Origin: JBGOUV01 sp041477815
GTDB taxonomy: Bacteria > Acidobacteriota > Terriglobia > Bryobacterales > JACQDG01
Length of the DNA: 5,214 bases
Direction: 5' to 3'
NCBI GenBank assembly: GCA_041477815.1
Contig: JBGOUV010000442.1
Coordinates: forward strand, 1-5,214
Both the position numbers and the translations under genes were made by a program. Below the pieces are notes generated by a model, which had not been told where the DNA came from, did no database searches, and saw nothing but the letters and a program-made list of their open reading frames with translations. Shown here one piece after another: positions 1 through 4,567 of the stretch (its first letter is position 1; every line of letters begins with the position of its first letter).

Positions 1-79
1 GAGAAGAGGGGCGGCGGCGATCGAGCGCAACTTACCCTGTCGGCCGTGAGGTTTGCCTACGATCCACGATCTACAATCC

Positions 80-100
80 GGACAAGCCGCAGGCTTGTCC
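80..100 (-). terminator. Perfect palindrome just after moeZ stop
   Basis: Nine-base perfect inverted repeat (GGACAAGCC at 80-88, GGCTTGTCC at 92-100) with a 3-nt loop, starting two bases beyond the moeZ TAG codon in the direction of transcription. There is no T-run after it on the minus strand, so it is not a classical intrinsic terminator. It may instead protect the 3' end of the mRNA or belong to a dispersed palindrome family, since 3397-3417 carries a closely similar unit. Apart from this palindrome I see nothing convincing in positions 1-102. Confidence 0.6.
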
Positions 101-102
101 TA

Positions 103-1257
103 CTAGTACTTCGGCACCCGGGGATCCACCTTATCGCTCCAGGCCAGGATGCCGCCCTTCATATTCTTCACCCGCTTGAACCCGGCCTGCCGCAGGAAGT
201 CGACCGCCTTACCGCTGCGCTGCCCGCTCTTGCAGTGGGCCACGATGTCATCGGCCGAGTTGAGCTCGTGGACCCGCTTCGGCAGCTCGCCCAGCGGGAT
301 CAGGATACTGCCCGGGATCCGGCAGATCTGGTATTCGTGCGGCTCGCGCACATCGATCAGGACAAAACGGTCGCCGCGGTCCTGCTTGGCCTTCACCTCC
401 ACCGGATCGATCTCCCACTCCTTCATGCCCGGCGGCGGGGGCGGCTCGTGCTGCGGGATGCCGCAGAACTCCTGGTAGTCGATGAGCTGGTGGATGGTCC
501 GATGCTCGCCGCAGATGGGGCACTCCGGGTTCTTGCGCAGCCTCAGCTCACGGAAGCGCATGGTCAGCGCGTCGAGCAGCACCAGGCGTCCCACCAGCGG
601 CTCGCCCTGTCCGATGATCAGCTTGATGGTCTCGGTAGCCTGCATGGTCCCGATCAAACCGGGCAGGATCCCCAGCACGCCGCCCTCGGCGCAGCTCGGG
701 ACCAAGCCGGGCGGCGGCGGCTCCGGATACAGGCACCGGTAGCAGGGGCCTCCCTGGTAGGCGAACACGGTACATTGCCCCTCAAACCGGAAAATCGACC
801 CGTAGACATTAGGCTTACCCAGCAGGACGCAGGCGTCGTTCACCAGGTAGCGCGTGGGGAAGTTGTCCGTGCCGTCGACCACGATGTCGTAGTCCTTCAA
901 GACCTCCATGGCGTTTTCGCTGGACAGCATCACCTCGTGCTTGACGATGTGGATGTGGGGGTTGATGGCGGCCATGCGGTCGGCGGCCGAGTCGAGCTTC
1001 TTGCGCCCCACGTCGCTGGTGCTGTGGATAATCTGGCGTTGCAGGTTGGTGAAGTCCACCACGTCGAAGTCCACCAGGCCGATCGTCCCCACGCCGGCCG
1101 CGGCCAGGTACATCCCCAGCGGCGCGCCCAGGCCTCCGGTGCCGATCAGCAGGACCCGGGCGGCCTTCAGCTTCAACTGGCCCTCCATGCCCACCTCGGG
1201 CATGATGAGGTGCCGGCTGTAGCGCAGGATCTCCTCGTTCGACAGCGTTACGGCCAT
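103..1257 (-). CDS. moeZ: MoeZ-type ThiF/MoeB adenylyltransferase fused to rhodanese
   Basis: This 384-residue E1-like enzyme would adenylate the C-terminal glycine of a ubiquitin-like sulfur carrier and then sulfurate it to a thiocarboxylate, in the cytoplasm. The ThiF/MoeB domain covers about residues 8-250. It has the nucleotide-binding GTGGLG at 39-44, the metal-binding TDN at 130-132, the zinc cysteine pairs C172/C175 and C246/C249, and the conserved C189 in SCAEGGVLG. A proline-rich linker near 271-276 leads to a rhodanese domain (about 283-380) with active-site loop CKSGQRSG and catalytic C342. Length and architecture match mycobacterial MoeZ (about 390 aa). The ATG start is supported by GGAGGG eight bases upstream and overlaps the end of cysO by 10 nt. 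As last gene of the cysteine operon its main client is probably CysO. Serving MoaD or ThiS as well is possible, as inferred from the promiscuity of the family. Confidence 0.95.
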   Translation of the reverse strand: MAVTLSNEEILRYSRHLIMPEVGMEGQLKLKAARVLLIGTGGLGAPLGMYLAAAGVGTIGLVDFDVVDFTNLQRQIIHSTSDVGRKKLDSAADRMAAINPHIHIVKHEVMLSSENAMEVLKDYDIVVDGTDNFPTRYLVNDACVLLGKPNVYGSIFRFEGQCTVFAYQGGPCYRCLYPEPPPPGLVPSCAEGGVLGILPGLIGTMQATETIKLIIGQGEPLVGRLVLLDALTMRFRELRLRKNPECPICGEHRTIHQLIDYQEFCGIPQHEPPPPPGMKEWEIDPVEVKAKQDRGDRFVLIDVREPHEYQICRIPGSILIPLGELPKRVHELNSADDIVAHCKSGQRSGKAVDFLRQAGFKRVKNMKGGILAWSDKVDPRVPKY

Positions 1258-1535
1258 AGGGCGCTCCCTCCGGCGATCGAGGGGACGATCGATACCACGT
1301 CGCCCCCGCCCAGCGCCGTCTGGTCCTTCTGCAGGTAGCGGATGTCCTCGTCGTTGACGTAGACGTTGACGAAGCTGCGCAGCTTTCCTTCGTCGTTATA
1401 GAGATGGCGGCGCAGATCGGGGTGCTGGGTGGTCAGCTTGTTCAGCGCCTCGCCCACCGTCGCGCCATCCACCTCCACGGCGTCCAGCTTTCCGGCGTAT
1501 TGCCGAAGGGGAGTCGGGATGAGTACTTTTGGCAT
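1248..1535 (-). CDS. cysO: CysO-type ubiquitin-like sulfur carrier protein (MoaD/ThiS family)
   Basis: A 95-residue beta-grasp sulfur carrier. Residues 55-66 (FVNVYVNDEDIR) closely match the signature I remember from Mycobacterium tuberculosis CysO, and the C-terminal end runs VPSIAGG like the CysO tail. The Gly-Gly at 89-90 would be adenylated and thiocarboxylated by the neighbouring MoeZ, then used by CysM to sulfurate activated serine. Oddity: five residues (SALWP) follow the Gly-Gly, so the primary product cannot be activated until trimmed. The adjacent JAMM protease is the obvious candidate for that step. The ATG directly follows the mec TAA with no gap, and GGAG six bases upstream lies inside the last mec codons. 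The alternative reading, a MoaD for molybdopterin, is less likely because cysM and mec are the neighbours. Confidence 0.92.
   Translation of the reverse strand: MPKVLIPTPLRQYAGKLDAVEVDGATVGEALNKLTTQHPDLRRHLYNDEGKLRSFVNVYVNDEDIRYLQKDQTALGGGDVVSIVPSIAGGSALWP
1266..1271 (-). promoter_or_regulatory. Shine-Dalgarno of moeZ, coincident with cysO Gly-Gly codons
   Basis: GGAGGG reads at once as the Gly89-Gly90 codons of CysO (GGA GGG) and as a near-perfect ribosome binding site eight bases before the moeZ ATG. It fixes the moeZ start and implies translational coupling of carrier and activating enzyme. Confidence 0.85.
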
Positions 1536-1961
1536 TTAGTTCTCCGGTAATATGAGGTCTTCTCGGTCGGCCCGGGTTTGATCGGCGTCGGGCAGCCAAC
1601 TATTGGCATGGTGGTACCGCCCCTGCTGGACCGACAGAACCACGAAAGAATACCACGGGCAGGAGTTCTTCAGGTCGGTGGAGGAGAAGTAGGCGTCGCA
1701 GTCCGGGTGCGAGTGGTAGATGCCGATCACGTCCAGACCCCGGCGCCGCGCCTCGGCGTCGGCGGCCAGCAGGTCCCGGCTGTCCAGAACGTAGCGCTCC
1801 CGCTGCGAGCCGGGATTGACGTTCTCCATGCGCAGGGCGGTCAGGACGGTCTTGGCCTCGTCCTGGGTCAGGCCCAGCATCACACCGACGCACTCGTTGG
1901 GGTAGGTCGCCTCGGCGTGCGCCACCATCTCACGCCAGGGCGCCGGGTCTATGCGCAGCAC
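1536..1961 (-). CDS. mec: Mec-like JAMM/MPN+ metalloprotease
   Basis: A 141-residue zinc metalloprotease of the prokaryotic JAB family. The full JAMM signature is visible: Glu23 (NECVG), then H83-S-H85, seven residues, S93, two residues, D96. In the CysO pathway Mec hydrolyses the bond between the carrier's C-terminal glycine and cysteine, releasing free cysteine. Here it could also remove the SALWP tail of the encoded carrier, as related JAMM proteins do in other protein-thiocarboxylate pathways. The start is GTG, chosen because a strong GGAGGAG site lies five bases upstream and no better start exists. It begins two bases after the cysM stop and ends flush against the cysO ATG, so it is translated as part of the operon. 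The length is typical of the family. Confidence 0.93.
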   Translation of the reverse strand: MLRIDPAPWREMVAHAEATYPNECVGVMLGLTQDEAKTVLTALRMENVNPGSQRERYVLDSRDLLAADAEARRRGLDVIGIYHSHPDCDAYFSSTDLKNSCPWYSFVVLSVQQGRYHHANSWLPDADQTRADREDLILPEN

Positions 1962-1963
1962 TG

Positions 1964-2899
1964 CTACTCCTCCCAGAAATGTTCGCTGAGGTACTTGTCG
2001 GCGTTATCGCAGAAGACGGTCACCACCACGCCCTGGCCGATCTGCCGGGCCACCTTCATCGCCGAGGCCACGTTGGCCCCCGAGCTGATCCCGACGAGCA
2101 GCCCTTCCTCCCGGGCCAGCCGCTTCACCATCTCGTAGGCCTCTTCGGTCTCGATGCCGATATTTTCGTCGGCCAGCGCCGGATCGTAGATCCCCGGCAC
2201 GATGGCCGTGGCCATGTGCTTCAGGCCCTCCAGGCCGTGGAAGCCGCCAGCCGGCTGCATCGCGACCAGCCGCACGCTCTCGGAATACTCCCGCAGCCGC
2301 CGTCCCACGCCCATGAACGTTCCGCTCGTGCCCAGCCCCGTCACGAAGTGGGTGATGCGGCCCTCGGTCTGGCGCCAGATCTCGCGTCCCGTCGTCTCGT
2401 AGTGCGCCAGCCAGTTGGCCGGGTTGTTGTACTGGTCCGGGTAGAAGTATTTCTCGGGGTTGGCGAAGTACAGCTCGCGGCACTTGCGGATGGCCCCGTC
2501 CGACCCCTCCGCCGGATTGGTCAGGATCACGTCGGCTCCGTAAGCCCGCAGGATCCGCTTGCGCTCGTGCGAGGCGTTCGCCGGCAGGCACAACTGCACC
2601 CGATATCCCTTGGCCGCCCCGATCATGGCGTAGGCGATCCCGGTGTTGCCGCTCGTGGCGTCCAGGATGGTCTTGCCCGGAGTCAGCTTGCCGGTCTGTT
2701 CCCCGTCCCGGATCATGTTCAGCGCCGGCCGGTCCTTCACCGAGCCTCCAGGATTGAAATGCTCGGCCTTGGCGTACAACTCGATCCCTGGCGGAATTCC
2801 CGCGAGCCGCTGCAATCGGAGCAGTGGCGTATTCCCAATCTGGTCTAGAATGGAGGAGGTGCGTTCGCGAATGGGTCGTGCCAAGCCGGTCATCGCCAT
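1964..2899 (-). CDS. cysM: PLP-dependent cysteine synthase, CysM type
   Basis: A 311-residue fold-type II PLP enzyme that makes cysteine from an activated serine and a sulfur donor. Visible landmarks are the Schiff-base lysine K55 in NPGGSVKDRP, the substrate loop TSGNTG at 82-87, the phosphate-binding loop GLGTSGT at 188-194, and ISSGA at 271-275 near the pyridine nitrogen. The operon context with cysO, mec and moeZ says the donor is the CysO thiocarboxylate rather than free sulfide. Lys227 (in LEGLKHM) aligns by eye with the arginine that selects O-phosphoserine in M. tuberculosis CysM, which would fit an O-phosphoserine substrate. That alignment is from memory. The ATG used here has only a weak AGG five bases upstream, and a second in-frame ATG lies two codons further in, so the start is slightly uncertain. 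It is the first gene of the operon, about 44 nt downstream of the predicted transcription start. Confidence 0.94.
   Translation of the reverse strand: MAMTGLARPIRERTSSILDQIGNTPLLRLQRLAGIPPGIELYAKAEHFNPGGSVKDRPALNMIRDGEQTGKLTPGKTILDATSGNTGIAYAMIGAAKGYRVQLCLPANASHERKRILRAYGADVILTNPAEGSDGAIRKCRELYFANPEKYFYPDQYNNPANWLAHYETTGREIWRQTEGRITHFVTGLGTSGTFMGVGRRLREYSESVRLVAMQPAGGFHGLEGLKHMATAIVPGIYDPALADENIGIETEEAYEMVKRLAREEGLLVGISSGANVASAMKVARQIGQGVVVTVFCDNADKYLSEHFWEE
1967..1973 (-). promoter_or_regulatory. Shine-Dalgarno fixing the GTG start of mec
   Basis: GGAGGAG five bases before the mec GTG codon. It lies within the last three codons of cysM (Trp-Glu-Glu), so the C-terminal residues of one enzyme double as the ribosome binding site of the next. 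Confidence 0.75.
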
Positions 2900-2921
2900 A
2901 ACTGCCTACGTAACGAAGGCA

Positions 2922-2943
2922 AGCGTAATCAACGAGTTACGCT
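2922..2943 (-). promoter_or_regulatory. Hairpin at the predicted 5' end of the cys operon mRNA
   Basis: Seven-base perfect inverted repeat (AGCGTAA at 2922-2928, TTACGCT at 2937-2943) with an 8-nt loop. Counting seven bases from the -10 box, the transcript should start at about 2943, so the palindrome spans roughly +1 to +22. It could be an mRNA-stabilising 5' stem or an operator overlapping the start point. The sequence alone does not decide between these. Confidence 0.5.
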
Positions 2944-2949
2944 ACTTCG

Positions 2950-2977
2950 ATTATAACATCCCCCCATTGTCTGTCAA
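2950..2977 (-). promoter_or_regulatory. Consensus sigma-70 promoter of the cysM-mec-cysO-moeZ operon
   Basis: On the minus strand TTGACA (2977-2972) and TATAAT (2955-2950) are separated by 16 bp. Both hexamers match the consensus perfectly. Transcription would begin near 2943, leaving a 44-nt leader before cysM. The -35 box sits in the centre of a palindrome (2955-2989), so binding of a repressor there would block RNA polymerase. Confidence 0.85.
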
Positions 2978-2989
2978 CAATGGGGTGTT
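2955..2989. promoter_or_regulatory. Palindrome over the -35 region, candidate operator
   Basis: CCCCATTGT (2962-2970) and ACAATGGGG (2977-2985) form a perfect 9-bp inverted repeat with a 6-bp centre that includes most of the -35 box. Outer AACA (2955-2958) and TGTT (2986-2989) extend the symmetry across a 3-nt bulge. Its place between divergent genes makes it a good candidate site for a dimeric regulator acting on the cysteine operon, possibly also on the plus-strand gene. I cannot name the regulator. Confidence 0.5.
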
Positions 2990-3004
2990 GGAGGAGCGGA
3001 GCTG

Positions 3005-3397
3005 ATGTTCTTCCGCCGCGTGAAACACGTCCCGCCGACTTTCGAGCAAGCGCTCGAAGAGGCCCGCCGTCAAGGCTTTACGGTGGAAAGCACCCCCGCC
3101 GGGTACAAGCTGGCGAAGAACGGCTGCGCCGCCGTCATGGACCGCGAAGCCCGTTTCGTCGAGAAGCCCGGCATCGTCCTGGACGGCGAGAGCGTCCGCC
3201 TGCTGGACGGGGGCTATCAGAAATTTTTCCAAACCCGCGACGGCCGCACCCACCCCGCCCAAGCCCCCCATCTCCGCGCCATCCACGATTTCGACGCCGA
3301 GCTCCGCCACATCTTCCGCCTGACCAGCCTGTACAACGAGTCGCTGGGGACGGTCTCGGACCGCTACCGGTACGACCGCCTGGAAGGCCGCGGGTAG
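3005..3397 (+). CDS. Conserved hypothetical protein, 130 aa
   Basis: I do not recognise a function. The ATG follows a purine-rich GGAGGAGCGGAG stretch (2990-3001), which supports the start. The N-terminal half (about 1-75) looks like a small alpha/beta unit: a charged helix around 12-23, then short strands including GFTVEST, YKLAKNGCAAVMD and GIVLDGESVRLLDGG. The C-terminal part (about 85-130) looks helical and ends in the motif LYNESLGTVSDRYRYDR, which I remember from uncharacterised short proteins of Acidobacteriota. There is no signal peptide, membrane segment or cysteine cluster, and only one cysteine (C41). It is divergent from the cysteine operon across a 105-bp regulatory region. Its last 34 bases overlap the end of the opposite-strand higA gene. 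The codon use is GC-rich like its neighbours, so it appears to be a real gene. Confidence 0.8.
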   Translation: MFFRRVKHVPPTFEQALEEARRQGFTVESTPAGYKLAKNGCAAVMDREARFVEKPGIVLDGESVRLLDGGYQKFFQTRDGRTHPAQAPHLRAIHDFDAELRHIFRLTSLYNESLGTVSDRYRYDRLEGRG

Positions 3398-3798
3398 GAC
3401 AGGCCTGCGGGCTGTCTCACGGCCTTTTTCCTCCGCCTCTTCACCACCGGCCGGATCAGAACTTCCGCCGGGATTCCCAAGCGCTCATGCAGGCGGCGAA
3501 TCATCGCCAGCGACAGCGCCCGGTCTCCTCTCATCACCTCATAGACGCGCGTGCGATTGCCGATGATGCCAATCAACGCCCGCCGGTCCGCGCCCTGCTG
3601 TTCCAACCGAAACCGGATCGCCTCGATGGGGTCCGGCGCATCGATGGGATGGTGGGCGTGCTCGTAAGCTTCCACGAGCGTAAGCAGCACCTCGAGTCGG
3701 TCGCCCTTCGGGGTGCCTTCCGGAGAGCCCCAAAGACTCTCGATCTTGCGCAGAGCCTCGTCGTGGTCCGCCTCGCTCCTAATTGGCCTGATCTCCAT
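3364..3798 (-). CDS. higA: HigA antitoxin with HTH domain (COG5499 type)
   Basis: A 144-residue antitoxin and probable autorepressor. The N-terminal stretch MEIRPIRSEADHDEALRKIE and the block GDRLEVLLTLVEAYE (32-46), followed by HPIDAPDPIEAIRFRLEQQG, are typical of this HigA class. A helix-turn-helix covers about 62-115 and ends in the family's usual LSLAMIRRLHERLGIPAEVLI. It would bind and neutralise the HigB encoded just upstream and repress their joint promoter. The ATG is supported by AAGGA nine bases upstream and overlaps the end of higB by 20 nt, which points to translational coupling. Odd: after residue 116 comes a basic tail (RRRKK then about 20 residues rich in Pro, Arg and Ser). This tail is encoded antisense to the neighbouring gene's 3' end and its palindrome. 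Family members usually stop near 120 residues. Confidence 0.88.
   Translation of the reverse strand: MEIRPIRSEADHDEALRKIESLWGSPEGTPKGDRLEVLLTLVEAYEHAHHPIDAPDPIEAIRFRLEQQGADRRALIGIIGNRTRVYEVMRGDRALSLAMIRRLHERLGIPAEVLIRPVVKRRRKKAVRQPAGLSYPRPSRRSYR
3384..3429 (+). terminator. Compound hairpin terminator after the hypothetical gene
   Basis: An outer 7-bp stem (AAGGCCG at 3384-3390 with CGGCCTT at 3420-3426) encloses an inner hairpin (GACAGGCC at 3398-3405 with GGGCTGTC at 3409-3416, one mismatch). A T-run follows at 3425-3429. It starts inside the last codons of the plus-strand gene and lies wholly within the minus-strand higA reading frame. It is a plausible intrinsic terminator for the plus strand. 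Confidence 0.55.
3397..3417 (+). repeat. Palindromic unit similar to the one after moeZ
   Basis: Starting at the last base of the TAG stop, this 21-base palindrome matches the one read on the minus strand at 100-80 in 17 of 21 positions. Two of the changes are near-compensatory across the stem. Both copies directly follow a TAG stop codon in the sense of the gene. This suggests a REP-like dispersed palindrome that is used as, or settles in, 3' ends of genes. Confidence 0.5.
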
Positions 3799-4111
3799 AC
3801 TGCACCGTCCTTACGTCGATACGGTCATAGTCCGCGTGCGACCCAATCCACTGGATGAAGACCGTCTGCCGCCCGTAGTCGAGGGCCGTCACCAGCCGGT
3901 AATCGTTACCCTTGATGTTGAACACCACTCGCTCTTCGTCAATGATGCTGGCCGTAGCATAGGATTTCTTGACATCCGCGGGATTTGTCCACGTTGCCCT
4001 CTTTGCCTCCTGGAACCAAGCGTCCAACGCCGACTTCACCGCCTTGTGGGCGGCGTGCCCCTGGAGCGAGTCCGCAAACCGAGTCAGCGTCTGGCGGGCA
4101 ATGACGCGCAC
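3779..4111 (-). CDS. higB: HigB toxin, HigB_toxin family (probable mRNA interferase)
   Basis: A 110-residue toxin expected to cleave mRNA on the ribosome when released from HigA. With the GTG at 4111 as start the protein begins MRVIARQTLTRF, the usual N-terminus of this family. A longer frame from a TTG at 4144 adds eleven residues without family resemblance. Conserved blocks are the helix ALDAWFQEAKRATW (28-41), RVVFNIKGNDYRLV (61-74) and the C-terminal WIGSHADYDRID (88-99), whose His92 and Asp94 belong to the most conserved part. The gene precedes its antitoxin, the characteristic higBA order, and overlaps it by 20 nt. No clear Shine-Dalgarno precedes the GTG. A promoter-like pair upstream would place the mRNA start almost at the start codon. 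No defects are visible, so the module looks intact. Confidence 0.87.
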   Translation of the reverse strand: MRVIARQTLTRFADSLQGHAAHKAVKSALDAWFQEAKRATWTNPADVKKSYATASIIDEERVVFNIKGNDYRLVTALDYGRQTVFIQWIGSHADYDRIDVRTVQYGDQAN

Positions 4112-4115
4112 TTCT

Positions 4116-4144
4116 AGAATACCTTGTTCCCATTCTGGGCACAA
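4116..4144 (-). promoter_or_regulatory. Candidate promoter of the minus-strand higBA module
   Basis: TTGTGC (4144-4139) and TATTCT (4121-4116) on the minus strand are separated by exactly 17 bp, with 3/6 and 4/6 matches to the consensus. Only four bases lie between the -10 box and the GTG, so the transcript would be essentially leaderless. The palindrome TTCTAGAA (4112-4119) overlaps the -10 box and may be part of an antitoxin operator. Confidence 0.4.
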
Positions 4145-4152
4145 GCCCCACG

Positions 4153-4170
4153 GGGAGCCAAGGGAGCCAA
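4153..4170. repeat. Tandem 9-bp repeat in the higBA intergenic region
   Basis: GGGAGCCAA occurs twice head to tail (4153-4161 and 4162-4170) in the 170-bp region between the divergent toxin genes. The region otherwise carries the two promoter candidates, short shared words (CCCATTCTGG at 4129 and 4238, GAATACC at 4117 and 4254), and no open frame I would support. Confidence 0.6.
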
Positions 4171-4247
4171 GATCCGCTTTCGTGCCAGGATACCCGAGTT
4201 CTCGTTTCTCGCTTGCCTGGCCCGGAGACGCCCGGAGCCCATTCTGG

Positions 4248-4276
4248 TTGACGGAATACCCGGCACGTCATAGAAT
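4248..4276 (+). promoter_or_regulatory. Promoter of the plus-strand higBA module
   Basis: TTGACG (4248-4253) and TAGAAT (4271-4276) are separated by exactly 17 bp, each matching the consensus in 5/6 positions. The expected start point, six to seven bases beyond the -10 box, falls on the TTG start codon at 4282. This implies a leaderless toxin mRNA and explains the lack of a Shine-Dalgarno. Confidence 0.65.
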
Positions 4277-4281
4277 GAATC

Positions 4282-4560
4282 TTGATCCGATCGTTTCGAT
4301 GCCGCGACACCGAAGCGCTGTTCCAAGACCAGCCCGTGCTCAGGTTTCAGGCCATCGAACGCGTGGGCCGGCGGAAACTGCTCTACCTTCACGCCGTCAG
4401 GAGGCTGGAGGAGCTTCGGGTTCCGCCTGGCAACCGCCTCGAGGCGCTCCAGGGAGATCGATCTGGCCGGCACAGTATTCGGATCAATGATCAGTGGAGA
4501 ATTTGCTTCGTCTGGCGTGACGGCGAGGCGCATGACGTTGAGATAGTGGACTATCACTGA
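4282..4560 (+). CDS. higB: RelE-like HigB toxin (plasmid maintenance killer family)
   Basis: A 92-residue toxin of the RelE superfamily, the same length as Proteus vulgaris HigB. The N-terminus MIRSFRCRDTEALF and the C-terminal block GDRSGRHSIRINDQWRICFVWRDG ending in DYH are diagnostic. The start is TTG. It is chosen because the family's N-terminus begins exactly there, and the nearby ATG at 4275 is out of frame. By eye, Arg73, Tyr91 and His92 of the Proteus enzyme are kept. The catalytic His54 and Lys57 are replaced by Glu54 and Gln57, a pattern I believe occurs in a common chromosomal subgroup. The likely role is ribosome-dependent mRNA cleavage held in check by the downstream antitoxin. 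It is followed after 7 nt by that antitoxin. It is unrelated in sequence to the HigB on the opposite strand. Confidence 0.9.
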   Translation: MIRSFRCRDTEALFQDQPVLRFQAIERVGRRKLLYLHAVRRLEELRVPPGNRLEALQGDRSGRHSIRINDQWRICFVWRDGEAHDVEIVDYH

Positions 4561-4567
4561 GAAACTT

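Noticed and set aside
1..49. Possible C-terminal end of a plus-strand gene stopping at TGA 47-49
   Set aside because: About fifteen codons without motif are too little to call a gene.
46..1338. Long open frame on the plus strand (430 codons)
   Set aside because: It lies antisense to moeZ and cysO, both of which carry clear family motifs. Its translation is rich in His, Gln, Arg and Leu with no domain, as expected from antisense of GC-rich codons.
1979..2848. Long open frame on the plus strand opposite cysM (289 codons)
   Set aside because: It is the mirror frame of a highly conserved PLP enzyme gene and has no recognisable motif.
2929..2957. Plus-strand promoter for the hypothetical gene with TATAAC as -10
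   Set aside because: The -10 is acceptable but no -35 sequence resembling the consensus exists at 16-18 bp, and the same bases form the -10 of the strong opposite promoter.
4112..4144. Longer version of the minus-strand HigB starting at a TTG (4144)
   Set aside because: The extra eleven residues have no family resemblance, and the normal N-terminus MRVIARQTL begins at the GTG at 4111.
4152..4161. GGGGAGCCAA in the toxin intergenic region as a second tRNA-type attachment remnant
   Set aside because: It matches the tRNA fragment region over ten bases only and lacks the T-arm. A match of this length is expected by chance in a window this size.
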